Position numbers and translations under genes: made by a program
Shown here: piece by piece, positions 32,350 to 46,276 of the stretch
Layout: each line of letters begins with the position of its first letter
Numbering within the stretch: position 1 is the first letter of the stretch
Assembly: GCF_001854475.1 (NCBI RefSeq)
Contig: NZ_MNAN01000018.1
Span: forward strand, 1-64,000
Direction of reading: 5' to 3'
DNA: 64,000 bases
From: Pseudoalteromonas byunsanensis
Lineage (GTDB): Bacteria > Pseudomonadota > Gammaproteobacteria > Enterobacterales > Alteromonadaceae
Notes under the pieces: model-generated
Database searches by the model: none
The model's input: the letters and a program-made list of their open reading frames with translations, nothing else
Told to the model about the DNA's origin: nothing

Positions 32350-33495
32350 TTGAAGATAACAAAGCTTAGCCATGTTTTAGAAGTACTGGGAGTTAAGCAA
32401 GCCCAAGTAGTAAAAGCGCTAAAAGCTAAAGGTTTCACCTTTAGCACCGCAAGTTTTAGCCGTGTATGCACGCATGCAGAGTGGCCAAAAACCTGTGATA
32501 CCAATGCGTTACAAAAAGCTATTACAGAGTACTTAAAAGAAGCAGGCGCGACAGACCTGCAATTAAATGACCTTTTTAGTTGGTACGAACCAAACCAAAA
32601 AGTATCGCCAGAAGTAGATTATGAAGACCCGGAGCCTGAAATGTTAACCGCCAATGCAAAGAAGTTTTTTAAGTTACACCGTGACCCATTTGAAAATGAA
32701 ATAGCGAGTGAAGCCGATGTATTTTTGATTGAATCTCACCGCATTATTTTAGAAGACATGCTCAGTGCTGCCAATGCAGGTAGCATGATAGCGTTGTTTG
32801 GTGAATGTGGTAGTGGTAAAACGATTATACGCCGTGCGTTTATTCATCAAATTCAACAAGATCACCCTGACGTTATTTTAATTCAACCCGCCAGATTAGA
32901 CCGCCGTAAGATCACCGCTGAGTCTATATCAACAGCGATTTGTAGAGCACTACAAATTAAACATCGCCCCAGTGCAGAAGAACGAGACGCCGCGATTGAA
33001 GAGGCATTGATTGAAAGTGCCAATAACGGTCATTTACACCTGATGGTCATTGATGAAGCGCACGATTTAAACTCTGATGTTATTAAGTTGCTTAAGCGAA
33101 TTTGGGAGCTAACCCATGGGTTTCGCAGGGTTATGGGGATTGTATTAATCGGCCAAAATGAGCTGCAAAAAAAGCTTAGCGGTCAATATGTCCGTGAGTT
33201 TACTTGGCGCTGTAACCAAATAAGGATGCAGCCGTTGGGTATGCAAGTTCCTGCTTATATAAGGCATAAGTTTAGCCGTGTTGGTATCAATGCTGATCGC
33301 ATCTTTACCGAAGACGCAATGAGTGCAATCAAAGGCAAGTGTTATGGGCGTATTAAACACGGTATTGCTTTAGATGATATTGAGCTAGACCGCTCTTATC
33401 CTCTGAGCATTAATACTTGGCTTGCTAAAGCCATGAACCTAGCCGCTCAAATTGGCGAAAAGCAGATCACCGAAAAGCTAGTACAGAAGGTATAA
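32350..33495 (+). CDS. Transposition target protein B (AAA+ ATPase)
   Basis: The 381-residue protein has an N-terminal helix-turn-helix region (residues 5-60), Walker A at 151-158 (GECGSGKT) and Walker B at 231-238 (LMVIDEAH). This is the TniB/MuB-type AAA+ ATPase that captures target DNA and activates transposase. It starts with TTG 4 nt after the transposase stop, so translation coupling is likely. Confidence 0.93.
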   Translation: MKITKLSHVLEVLGVKQAQVVKALKAKGFTFSTASFSRVCTHAEWPKTCDTNALQKAITEYLKEAGATDLQLNDLFSWYEPNQKVSPEVDYEDPEPEMLTANAKKFFKLHRDPFENEIASEADVFLIESHRIILEDMLSAANAGSMIALFGECGSGKTIIRRAFIHQIQQDHPDVILIQPARLDRRKITAESISTAICRALQIKHRPSAEERDAAIEEALIESANNGHLHLMVIDEAHDLNSDVIKLLKRIWELTHGFRRVMGIVLIGQNELQKKLSGQYVREFTWRCNQIRMQPLGMQVPAYIRHKFSRVGINADRIFTEDAMSAIKGKCYGRIKHGIALDDIELDRSYPLSINTWLAKAMNLAAQIGEKQITEKLVQKV

Positions 33496-33498
33496 GCC

Positions 33499-33816
33499 AT
33501 GCAACAAGTTCAAATACAACTAACGGGCATGGCCCAAGTGCGAGTAAGTAAAACGGTTACTGTTTCTCAAGAACACGCAAAAACGTTATTGGCTGATGAT
33601 GGCGCAATGCAAACGCTGTTAGCAAAAGCAGTAAATGCACAAGTAACTGGCTGGGATAACGTGTTTGGCCAGCGTGAAATCGTAGTGATCGCAGAACCAA
33701 AAGGTTTGCGTTGCTTAGAAAATGGTTGTGGCTGGGTTGGTGAAAGCGTAACGGTTTGCCCCAAGTGTCAGGGCGATAAATTTCATCAGTTTCAGGAGGT
33801 AACAAGCCGTGGATAA
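33499..33816 (+). CDS. Zinc-ribbon early protein (105 aa)
   Basis: Cys residues in LRCLENGCGWVG and VCPKCQGD (about residues 73-92) form a C4 zinc ribbon after a beta-type N-terminal half (VQIQLTGMAQVRVSKTVTV). It starts 3 nt after gene B and overlaps the next gene by 8 nt. Function is unknown. Confidence 0.7.
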   Translation: MQQVQIQLTGMAQVRVSKTVTVSQEHAKTLLADDGAMQTLLAKAVNAQVTGWDNVFGQREIVVIAEPKGLRCLENGCGWVGESVTVCPKCQGDKFHQFQEVTSRG

Positions 33817-34483
33817 GCGAATTTTATATAAGATAAAAAAATGCTTAGCGTTGGCCAAATCGGCCAGCAATGAAAATGAAGCGGCAGCCGCTATGCGCTC
33901 AGCTCAAGCGCTCATGGATAAGTATCGTATTAGTGCTGAAGATGTGGGTTTTTCAAATATTAATGAAGCGAGTATTCCAGTAAGCATAAGTTGCGTTGTT
34001 ACTTACAAGGCGAATTTTATTGGGCTGATTGAACGCGCGTTTGGCGTTGATGCCGTACTACGTAAGAGTGTGTTTGGTAATGAAATTCGCTTTATAGGCA
34101 TACAGCCACAACCCGAACTAGCTGCATATTGTTGGGATGTGTTGTGGCCGAAGATGATCGCAGAGCGCTCAGCATATGTTGCAACTCAATCAAACCGTTG
34201 CAAGCGCTCTACAAAAATGGCTAGAGGAGACAGGTTCGCGGAAGGTTGGGTAAATGGAATTTATGCGCAAGTCACTGAGTTTGCGCGTACCGATGCTGAG
34301 CAACACCTTGTTGATGCGTATTACTCCAAACACTACCCAAACCTGAGTACAGCTAAAAGCATGACGCGTGGTAAAAAAGCTAATACAGGGAGTGCTACGC
34401 GTGATGGTTATAAGGCAGGAAAACAACATTTAATCAACCGCCCGATTAACGGCGAATCTCAACGACAACTATCAATGCAGTAG
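33809..34483 (+). CDS. DUF2786 family protein
   Basis: The sequence opens with the DUF2786 signature: ILYKIKKCLALAKSASNENEAAAAMRSAQALMDKY. The rest of the 224 residues is a mixed domain seen in phage early regions. It begins with GTG, preceded by a strong AGGAGGT. Members are widespread in phages; their role is not known. Confidence 0.85.
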   Translation: MDKRILYKIKKCLALAKSASNENEAAAAMRSAQALMDKYRISAEDVGFSNINEASIPVSISCVVTYKANFIGLIERAFGVDAVLRKSVFGNEIRFIGIQPQPELAAYCWDVLWPKMIAERSAYVATQSNRCKRSTKMARGDRFAEGWVNGIYAQVTEFARTDAEQHLVDAYYSKHYPNLSTAKSMTRGKKANTGSATRDGYKAGKQHLINRPINGESQRQLSMQ

Positions 34484-34491
34484 GTGAAGTG

Positions 34492-35109
34492 ATGGAACAA
34501 GAATTTTATATAAATAGAAGCGGTTATAAAGTACCAGCAAGTAAGGTGAGCGACAACGACAAGGCGCAAAATGCGCTGGTGTTAGAGCTGGTGCAGCGTG
34601 CAAAGCAACTGAACGCAGAGCATGAACACTTTAAACGTGGTGTGTATTCGCAAGTAAACGACTTTATTGCTGATATGGCCCATAGCTACAACGTTGAGAT
34701 TGGCGGAGCCAAGGGCAACATAACTCTGACCTCGTTTGATGGAAAAAGCCGCGTAAAAGTGGGAGTTGCTGACGACATAAGTTTTGGCCCCGAAATACTA
34801 ATAGCAAAAGAGTTGTTTTTAGGTGTGGTAAATGGGTTGCTGGAAAAGCTAGACGACGAAGCACAGCTAATAAAAGACATAGTAATGAACGCGTTTGAAA
34901 CCGACAAAGAGGGCCAGTACAGCAAAGCTAAGATAATGGAGCTGCGCAGTAAATACCGATATAGCCATAAATCAGACGATTGGGCCGCAGGTATGCAGGC
35001 AATAGATGACGCGTTTATTTTTGGCTCGACAAAAACATACGTACGGTTTTATGAACGCAACGAGCTGGGCGCATGGATTCAGATCCCGTTGGTTAGTAAA
35101 TCTCTATAA
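34492..35109 (+). CDS. DUF3164 family protein
   Basis: This 205-residue protein shows the DUF3164 pattern: a helical half (LVQRAKQLNAEHEHFKRGVYSQVNDFIADM), then GNITLTSFDGKSRVKV. It occurs in Mu-like early operons. The ATG at 34492 is preferred over the GTG just before it. Function is not established. Confidence 0.85.
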   Translation: MEQEFYINRSGYKVPASKVSDNDKAQNALVLELVQRAKQLNAEHEHFKRGVYSQVNDFIADMAHSYNVEIGGAKGNITLTSFDGKSRVKVGVADDISFGPEILIAKELFLGVVNGLLEKLDDEAQLIKDIVMNAFETDKEGQYSKAKIMELRSKYRYSHKSDDWAAGMQAIDDAFIFGSTKTYVRFYERNELGAWIQIPLVSKSL

Positions 35110-35120
35110 AGGTGGTCCCC

Positions 35121-35762
35121 ATGAAAATGAGTAAATCACGCTACATTCAATTGATACACGTAGGCCAAGGTCAACTGGGTTGGGATGATGACTTATACCG
35201 CTCAGTGCTGGAAAAACTGACTGGCAAAGAAAGCTGTAAGGATATGAATGTTACGGAGCTTAAAAGTGTTTTGGATTACATGAAAGAAAACGGCTTTAAG
35301 GTTGTTACCAAAAAGCGCAGTGGCAAAAACTCGCCAATTACCCGCGATAAAGACGATAAAACTCAGCTCGACAAACTGCGCCAACTTTGGATTGCGATGA
35401 AATATCGCGGCTATATAAAGGAAGGCTCAGATCAAGCGTTACTGAACTGGTCAAAAAATCAGGCAAAGCGCTTGAATAAGAGCGTGGCGATTGAGCGCTT
35501 GGAATGGCTACAGCCAAAAATGCTTAATGCGCTAATTGAACAACTTAAAAGTTGGTATGTAAGGGTAATGGCAAAAGACATGGACGAACTTGCACCTGAC
35601 TTAAAAGCTCTTCCTTTATATAAGGAAGAGCAAGTGACAGCTCAGCGGTATGTATTTGACTATAGCGGCAAGTTTCAACGCTGTAATGTTGAACAGCTAG
35701 AGGCAGCTTTGAACTTCACAGGCCAAATGCTGGGTAAATATAGTGGGGTGCGTAATGTCTAA
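35121..35762 (+). CDS. Mu gp16-like protein (DUF1018)
   Basis: A 213-residue protein beginning with the DUF1018 pattern (SKSRYIQLIHVGQGQLGWDDDLYRSVLEKLTGKES) and followed by a DNA-binding-like region with RQLWIAMKYRGYI. In Mu gp16 is encoded ahead of Mor, exactly as here. AAAGGTGG lies upstream of the ATG at 35121; an in-frame GTG at 35112 overlaps it and is unlikely. Confidence 0.88.
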   Translation: MKMSKSRYIQLIHVGQGQLGWDDDLYRSVLEKLTGKESCKDMNVTELKSVLDYMKENGFKVVTKKRSGKNSPITRDKDDKTQLDKLRQLWIAMKYRGYIKEGSDQALLNWSKNQAKRLNKSVAIERLEWLQPKMLNALIEQLKSWYVRVMAKDMDELAPDLKALPLYKEEQVTAQRYVFDYSGKFQRCNVEQLEAALNFTGQMLGKYSGVRNV

Positions 35763-36150
35763 TTTAGATCATGTGGAATTGGGCAAAGCATCTGAACGTG
35801 CTGAAGGTATGCTATTTACCATTTTAGAGTTAGTAGCCGAAGGAACAAAAGAGGCGCTAGGTGAAGACGAAGCAACTAAACTGGGCTTAGATGTAGTAGA
35901 CACCGTGCGTACAACATTTGGCGGCGAATATGTTTATGTATGTAAAGGCCGTAAGCTGGATGCAATGCTCAAGAGCAATCAAATATGGGCCGAGTTTAGA
36001 GGTAACAACCATCGAGAACTTGCCAAAAAATTTGGCTGCTCAGTTCAGTGGGTTTATACGGTGATCAGAACCAAAAACATGATCTTATACGGTGATGCTC
36101 AGGGTGACTTATTTGAAGGGTGTAATAATAAAGGACAAGCAACATGCTAA
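35755..36150 (+). CDS. mor: Mor-like transcription activator
   Basis: The 131-residue protein ends with the Mor/C helix-turn-helix (FRGNNHRELAKKFGCSVQWVYTVI) after a helical dimerisation part. In Mu, Mor switches on the middle promoter and so leads to late expression. Here it is nearly the last early gene, and no separate C gene is visible, so Mor may drive the leftward late operons directly. The start overlaps the gp16-like gene by 8 nt. Confidence 0.9.
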   Translation: MSNLDHVELGKASERAEGMLFTILELVAEGTKEALGEDEATKLGLDVVDTVRTTFGGEYVYVCKGRKLDAMLKSNQIWAEFRGNNHRELAKKFGCSVQWVYTVIRTKNMILYGDAQGDLFEGCNNKGQATC

Positions 36151-36326
36151 TAAAGGAAGAACAAGATCGAATAGCCCTTCATTATATAGCTGGGTTTTTA
36201 AATTCATATGGCTGCAATTCGCTAGATGACGTTGACGGCGCTTTACAGCATTTGATTGATACGGCCAAAGTTACACAGTCTCAGTACCGAAATGGCCAAG
36301 CTGAAAAAGCCACTTCAGTTAACTAA
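36144..36326 (+). CDS. Small protein at the end of the early operon (60 aa)
   Basis: A 60-residue acidic helical protein starting 7 nt inside the mor gene. It is the last gene of the early operon before a hairpin. No family is recognised; it may modulate Mor, but only position suggests that. Confidence 0.55.
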   Translation: MLIKEEQDRIALHYIAGFLNSYGCNSLDDVDGALQHLIDTAKVTQSQYRNGQAEKATSVN

Positions 36327-36336
36327 CCAAACTAAA

Positions 36337-36362
36337 AGCGGCGTAAATTTCAAAACGCCGCT
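36337..36362 (+). terminator. Terminator-like hairpin after the early operon
   Basis: AGCGGCGT, a 10-nt loop, and ACGCCGCT form an 8-bp perfect stem 11 nt past the last early gene, followed by GACTTTTC. The T run is poor, so termination strength is uncertain. Confidence 0.6.
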
Positions 36363-36520
36363 GACTTTTCATGATGTTTAATAGTTTATTCGGGTCAGAG
36401 TGCATCTGACAGGCGGGTGAGAGCTAGAAGCGGATATAAGAAACATTGATTTATTGAGACCATACAAGATAGCATACCTAGTAAGGTCTCGATAATAAGC
36501 GTTAGATTTCCAGAGGGCAT

Positions 36521-37117
36521 ATGGAGCAAATTTACGAATGGATAAAAATATTAGGTGGTAGTACAGTTCTGATTGCTACAAGTGCATATATTGCCAAATT
36601 GCTCGTTGAAGTTTCCTTTAAAAAAGCACTTGCCACATTTAAATCTGAGTTTGAAGCGGAAATACGTAAACGTGAAAAGTCGGTTGAAAAGCTGGAGGAG
36701 CTTCACGGCCTGTTAATGGAAATGTATCTTCGACTTTATGTTAAGCATTGCGATGTCATTGAAATGGTCAAGGGAGGAGCAACAGTCGAGTATGTAAGAG
36801 AGTATCTTGGCCATCAAGATATGGGGCAAAAAGCATTCATTTTACAAAGCAGGGTAAAATCTCTTGCTGCCATTTATGCTAGTGAGATTAATACAGACAC
36901 TTTAAAGAAAACTGGTGAACTGATGAAACAAGCTTCTATATTTGACTCTAAACATAGAGAAAAATCATTAAATCAGGCTGATCTTGATGCACTGTCCAAG
37001 AAGTTAGAAGAGTTCAGGTTATCTGCAAATGAATATATGAGTAAAATCTGTGATTTAATTCACAAAAAATCTAACAAGCAAATTCATCCGATACCTAACA
37101 AGGGCGTTGTTGAGTAA
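36521..37117 (+). CDS. Membrane-anchored coiled-coil protein at the phage right end
   Basis: This 198-residue protein has one N-terminal transmembrane helix (about residues 12-32) and then a long charged, helical cytoplasmic region. It has its own upstream gap of 158 nt after the early terminator, an A+T-rich composition, and a GAGGG ribosome site. Position just inside the right end points to cargo expressed from the lysogen, like the gene at the left end and the AbiC-like island. Superinfection exclusion is a guess. Confidence 0.65.
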   Translation: MEQIYEWIKILGGSTVLIATSAYIAKLLVEVSFKKALATFKSEFEAEIRKREKSVEKLEELHGLLMEMYLRLYVKHCDVIEMVKGGATVEYVREYLGHQDMGQKAFILQSRVKSLAAIYASEINTDTLKKTGELMKQASIFDSKHREKSLNQADLDALSKKLEEFRLSANEYMSKICDLIHKKSNKQIHPIPNKGVVE

Positions 37118-37216
37118 AGTGTTTCAACAGCCCGCTTGTGGCTCATGAGCGGCCTTTAGATCTGATTGAGTCCTATACAGTTCTAGTTAGGGTTTATTCA
37201 CATAATGTGAAACCAA

Positions 37217-37308
37217 GTTTAAAATAGTGTCTCACTCAATCCCGTACATTCCCATATGATCCCGGGGTTATCGCACAATCCTATAGTTAGTTTTTGTACA
37301 TTAGATCA
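37217..37308. other. Prophage right end with transposase-site motifs
   Basis: Read inward on the minus strand from 37308: TGAT, then CAAAAACT at bases 13-20, then ATTGTGCGA (37271-37279 as TCGCACAAT), then ACTATTTTAAAC at 37217-37228. The first two motifs sit at nearly the same distance from the end as at the left; the third is about 21 bp farther in. Confidence 0.75.
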
Positions 37309-37314
37309 GCTCAT
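37309..37314. repeat. Target-site duplication, right copy
   Basis: GCTCAT, identical to 513-518 and directly adjacent to the CA end of the prophage. Confidence 0.8.
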
Positions 37315-37442
37315 GTCGCTAACCTTTTGCACGATAATTCACCTTGCGCAAAGGAAACGCTCTCACTGCGTTCGTTGTCGTTAACCCTTTGCACGATATT
37401 CACCTTGCGCAAAAGCTATGGACTTTGTCCATGATTTTGCAC
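37315..37442. repeat. Tandem hairpin repeat array, right part
   Basis: The first 18 bp are the missing end of the unit cut at 518. A full unit follows at 37338-37394, differing hardly at all from the unit at 420-476. A shorter 44-bp unit lies at 37399-37442 with inner palindrome ATGGAC-TTT-GTCCAT. Starts are again 61 bp apart. No gene is visible between 37118 and 37569. Confidence 0.85.
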
Positions 37443-37524
37443 TAAATCTCTGCTTTATCAACCAAGGCTTACAGTCGTACTTGCCCTAAATTTAATCAAT
37501 TAAATACTTGTTACCTACACCTAA

Positions 37525-43317
<5,793 letters not shown>

Positions 43318-43377
43318 ATACTTTAGTAAGATTTTTTGTGGCTTTAGAGTCATGAAATTTTAGGACAAGAAGTAGAT

Positions 43378-43414
43378 AAAAGCACTGGATGTCACCACTT
43401 TCCAGTGCTTTTTT
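43378..43414 (+). terminator. Terminator of the M4 protease gene
   Basis: AAAAGCACTGGA, an 11-nt loop, then TCCAGTGCTTTTTT: a perfect 12-bp stem with a T run, 60 nt after the protease stop. Confidence 0.9.
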
Positions 43415-43493
43415 ATTGCCTGTAAAGCAACATCAGGCATATCACACGTAAATTAAAACTTGATTGTGCTTAGTTGTCTAATCACCGTTGCTT

Positions 43494-43877
43494 CTAACGA
43501 TGCTTGCATTTTATTAGTAGGCTGGTCATCGCATCTTTTTTCAATTTCATAGCATGTTCATATTCTTCACGGTTACAGGTCAATCTGCCATAAATGTCTT
43601 TTCTGAGAATGGCGTCGGACATATTCATTTTTGGCTGATAAACTTTGCGATAGGTATTGAGCACAGCCTTACTGTCTCTGCCAAGTTTAGCAACAAGTAT
43701 GCTGATTTCCTGCTCATTGATGTACTCTCCTCTCATTAAGGCTTTTCTGATTGGTTCGATAGCTTCATTGAACTCAATACGTCGGTCTCGGCCAATATTT
43801 AATTTGTAGCCTAGCCATGCGCCCAAGATAATGCCAAGAAACCCACCAACCAATAGTCCAAGAATCATTTTTGACAT
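43494..43877 (-). CDS. Small inner-membrane protein (127 aa)
   Basis: One glycine-rich transmembrane helix (about residues 5-25, LGLLVGGFLGIILGAWLGY) is followed by a charged helical tail. It stands alone on the minus strand between two + strand secreted-protein genes. The family is not recognised. The 231 bp upstream, to the lipoprotein gene, hold its promoter and nothing else that I can identify. Confidence 0.6.
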   Translation of the reverse strand: MSKMILGLLVGGFLGIILGAWLGYKLNIGRDRRIEFNEAIEPIRKALMRGEYINEQEISILVAKLGRDSKAVLNTYRKVYQPKMNMSDAILRKDIYGRLTCNREEYEHAMKLKKDAMTSLLIKCKHR

Positions 43878-44108
43878 TGTTAACCCTCATAAGGAACTGC
43901 TACTAAGTTCACTTGTTACATAATGAGTTTAATAGGGAATTTCAGATATGGTATCTGAATTGGTAAAAGAAGAATAAACCACTCGTTCACATTCATTTGC
44001 AGAAAACCCATAACACTTGTCATGATAGTGAAAGACACGACAGAATAAGTTGTTCCTAACTTGGTGTGTTGGTATAGTTTCTTGCTAAAAAACTAATTAA
44101 CGATATTT

Positions 44109-45956
44109 ATGAATAACGCTGAAAAACGGATCATCCCTTTACTGTTAGCTGTTGTGCTAAGCGGTTGCGGTGGAGGGACATCAGACGATAACCCCTCTCA
44201 AAACACACTACCAACAATTCAAGTGCAGGATATGGCACTGGAAGTAATGGAAGATAAAGAGCTAAAAGGGCAATTTACCGCCACAACGCAAAGTGCAGAA
44301 GCCATTACTTTTGTCATAGAGACTCCAACTAGTCGTGGTTCCATCAGTGTGCAGGGCAATAACTTTGAGTATATTCCAAATCAAGATTTCTTTGGAAGTG
44401 ACACGTTTAGCTACAGAGCGAAAGCGGGTGATTTGGTATCAGAGGCAGGCACTGTTACATTAACTGTTGTTGCACAAAATGACTCTCCTGTGACTGAATC
44501 TATCGCTGTTGATATTGAGGCTGGTAGTGAGACGACCGTAAAACTAAACGCTTCTGATGTAGACTCCGAACAGCTTAGTTTTCTGCTGACAAGTGAGTTT
44601 GAAAAGGCCATTGTTCAACAACCAGAGTCTGGGGATGACCAGCTGACGATAAGCGTTCCGTATGGCGTATATGGTGAAGATCAAGCCCGGTTTGTTGTCA
44701 ATGACGGCCAAGCTAACTCAACTGAAGAAGTGATTGAACTGTCTATCAGTGTGCCAAGTTCTACAGCTGAAGGTCGCCTAAATGAATATGAACTAGATGA
44801 TTTCAACGTTGAGGTGCTGGCCAAAACAGCAGACAACCGTATTGTGACGGTAGGTCGTAAGTTTAATTATTCGTCTGGCCCTACACAGCATTTATTGCAC
44901 GTGCATGGCACGAACGATGAAATCGTTAAGGTCGTACAGCTGCCTGTATCGTTCGAGCTTTCTGTTCAACGTCTTGTTGCTCACAGCAATGGAGTGTCTC
45001 TATTGTCTGTTCGAGATACTCAAGCTCAGCTCATTACGTTAGACAATGACTTCAATATTACTAAAGCAATTGGGTTTGATATTTCTTTGTCTGATAACGC
45101 GCAAACTGAGTACTTCACATTTTACGCTGACCCACAGTATGGCTTTTTTATACTCGATGCGGGTGAACAACTTAGCTTGGTAGACTTTGATGGTAATGTC
45201 AGTAAGTTCAATGTGAGAGATATTCCTGATAGCCCTATTTATAAGTATGATATCCAAGCGTTGAAAGTGGTTGGTGACAAGGTATATATCGGTGGCGGCA
45301 TATTTTACTGTGTCAACCAGTGTCAGTACGGAACTGGGAATAGCTTCTTTGCACTTACAGCAGATTTAAAGACGCGTGATGTCACTGTGACAGATATAGG
45401 TACACGTTACATTGGAGACGATGTCGCCATTTCTGATAATGGCAACTTGGCCATTGTGACATTTAGTGAGATTGTTTATGTGGATAAAAACCATAAAGTG
45501 CAATGGCGAGAAGGCCTTTTTGAAAATCGCTCAGGTCGAGTAGTGATTATGGAAAATGGTGATATTGTTGTTTCTTATTCAGGTGAGAAGAAAATAACTG
45601 TGTCGCGTTACAATGAGGTTGGACAAGAGCTGTGGACAACCGTCCATGAGCTAGAAGCTGATACGATTGAAATGCAAGGGTTGGCAGTCAATCATTTTGG
45701 TGATGTATACATGAACTTTCTGGATAGAAAAAATACTAACAGAGGCAATGAGTTTACACCACATATGCTCATGTTTGATTACAGTGGTGGATTTCAAGCG
45801 GCTGTTAAGCATGACATAACCTCGGTCAATTTGTCTAATAACGAAAAGAAATACCAAGTTTTGGCGGGTGACAATAAGCTAGTTTCAATTGCTTCTGGAA
45901 CAGATGAGCAAAACATTAATACAAGCTATTTAATATCTACTGAGGTTAAACGATAG
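44109..45956 (+). CDS. Large lipoprotein with Ig-like and propeller-like parts
   Basis: A lipobox ends in Cys20 (LLAVVLSGC-GGG), predicting lipidation and attachment to the outer membrane. Residues about 35-125 and 130-215 form two cadherin/VCBS-like beta domains (NDSPVTESIAVDIEAGSETTV is the join). The remaining 390 residues show repeated strand patterns with GD/DG turns that suggest a beta-propeller. The DNA-level neighbours are unrelated. Function is unknown; substrate or surface binding is possible. Confidence 0.75.
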   Translation: MNNAEKRIIPLLLAVVLSGCGGGTSDDNPSQNTLPTIQVQDMALEVMEDKELKGQFTATTQSAEAITFVIETPTSRGSISVQGNNFEYIPNQDFFGSDTFSYRAKAGDLVSEAGTVTLTVVAQNDSPVTESIAVDIEAGSETTVKLNASDVDSEQLSFLLTSEFEKAIVQQPESGDDQLTISVPYGVYGEDQARFVVNDGQANSTEEVIELSISVPSSTAEGRLNEYELDDFNVEVLAKTADNRIVTVGRKFNYSSGPTQHLLHVHGTNDEIVKVVQLPVSFELSVQRLVAHSNGVSLLSVRDTQAQLITLDNDFNITKAIGFDISLSDNAQTEYFTFYADPQYGFFILDAGEQLSLVDFDGNVSKFNVRDIPDSPIYKYDIQALKVVGDKVYIGGGIFYCVNQCQYGTGNSFFALTADLKTRDVTVTDIGTRYIGDDVAISDNGNLAIVTFSEIVYVDKNHKVQWREGLFENRSGRVVIMENGDIVVSYSGEKKITVSRYNEVGQELWTTVHELEADTIEMQGLAVNHFGDVYMNFLDRKNTNRGNEFTPHMLMFDYSGGFQAAVKHDITSVNLSNNEKKYQVLAGDNKLVSIASGTDEQNINTSYLISTEVKR

Positions 45957-45968
45957 CCATTTTCTAAG

Positions 45969-45996
45969 CGCTAAAACAGCAGGTTGTTTTAGCGCA
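45969..45996 (+). terminator. Hairpin after the lipoprotein gene
   Basis: GCGCTAAAACA, a 6-nt loop, and TGTTTTAGCGC form an 11-bp perfect stem 12 nt after the stop. A T-rich stretch follows after eight bases. Confidence 0.75.
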
Positions 45997-46200
45997 TAGC
46001 TATTTTTTACATCACCTCAATTGTCATAATCTTCATTCCATACATACGTTTTTATCTCTCGGATAAAAATCAAATCCTTTGTTTTAAAAGTTAATTATCT
46101 TTTCAATTGAAGCGCTTTACCAAGCATCTCAACATGTTGAATTCTATTATATTCGTATCTGCTTGTGGCCTTATCATAATAAAGTTGTATTATTGATTAT

Positions 46201-46233
46201 AAATGCAAATAATAATTGATCTTATTTGCATTT
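46201..46233. promoter_or_regulatory. Fur-box-like palindrome before the siderophore operon
   Basis: AAATGCAAATAA (46201-46212) is mirrored by TTATTTGCATTT (46222-46233) around a 9-bp centre, within an A+T-rich promoter region 44 nt before the sbnA start. Its inner AATAATAATTGATCTTATT resembles the Fur consensus. Iron-repressed transcription of the whole operon is expected. The rest of 45997-46276 holds only promoter-like A+T-rich DNA. Confidence 0.75.
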
Positions 46234-46276
46234 AGTGTAAATTAGCGCCCCATAACGAATGTGGAGGCAAAGGACA

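Larger units (their letters stand above)
519..37308. mobile_element. Complete Mu-like transposable prophage (36,790 bp)
   Basis: The element begins TGATGCCG and ends TTAGATCA, giving the TG...CA termini of Mu-class elements, and is flanked by GCTCAT on both sides. Reading inward from each end, the sequences share TGAT, then C(G/A)AAAACT at bases 13-20, then ATTGTGCGA at bases 29-37 (left) or 30-38 (right). It encodes a DDE transposase, an AAA+ target protein, Mor, gpT capsid, gpF, gpG, DUF935 portal, terminase, holin/endolysin and a long-tail tape measure. No gene looks broken, so it may be an active prophage. The early operon runs to the right end and the late genes to the left end from a central repressor. 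This matches the BcepMu plan and differs from Mu. Confidence 0.93.

Noticed and set aside
519..37308. Integrase-type prophage using the rRNA region as attachment site
   Set aside because: There is no tyrosine or serine integrase; a DDE transposase, AAA+ partner, TG...CA ends and short target duplication show Mu-type transposition.
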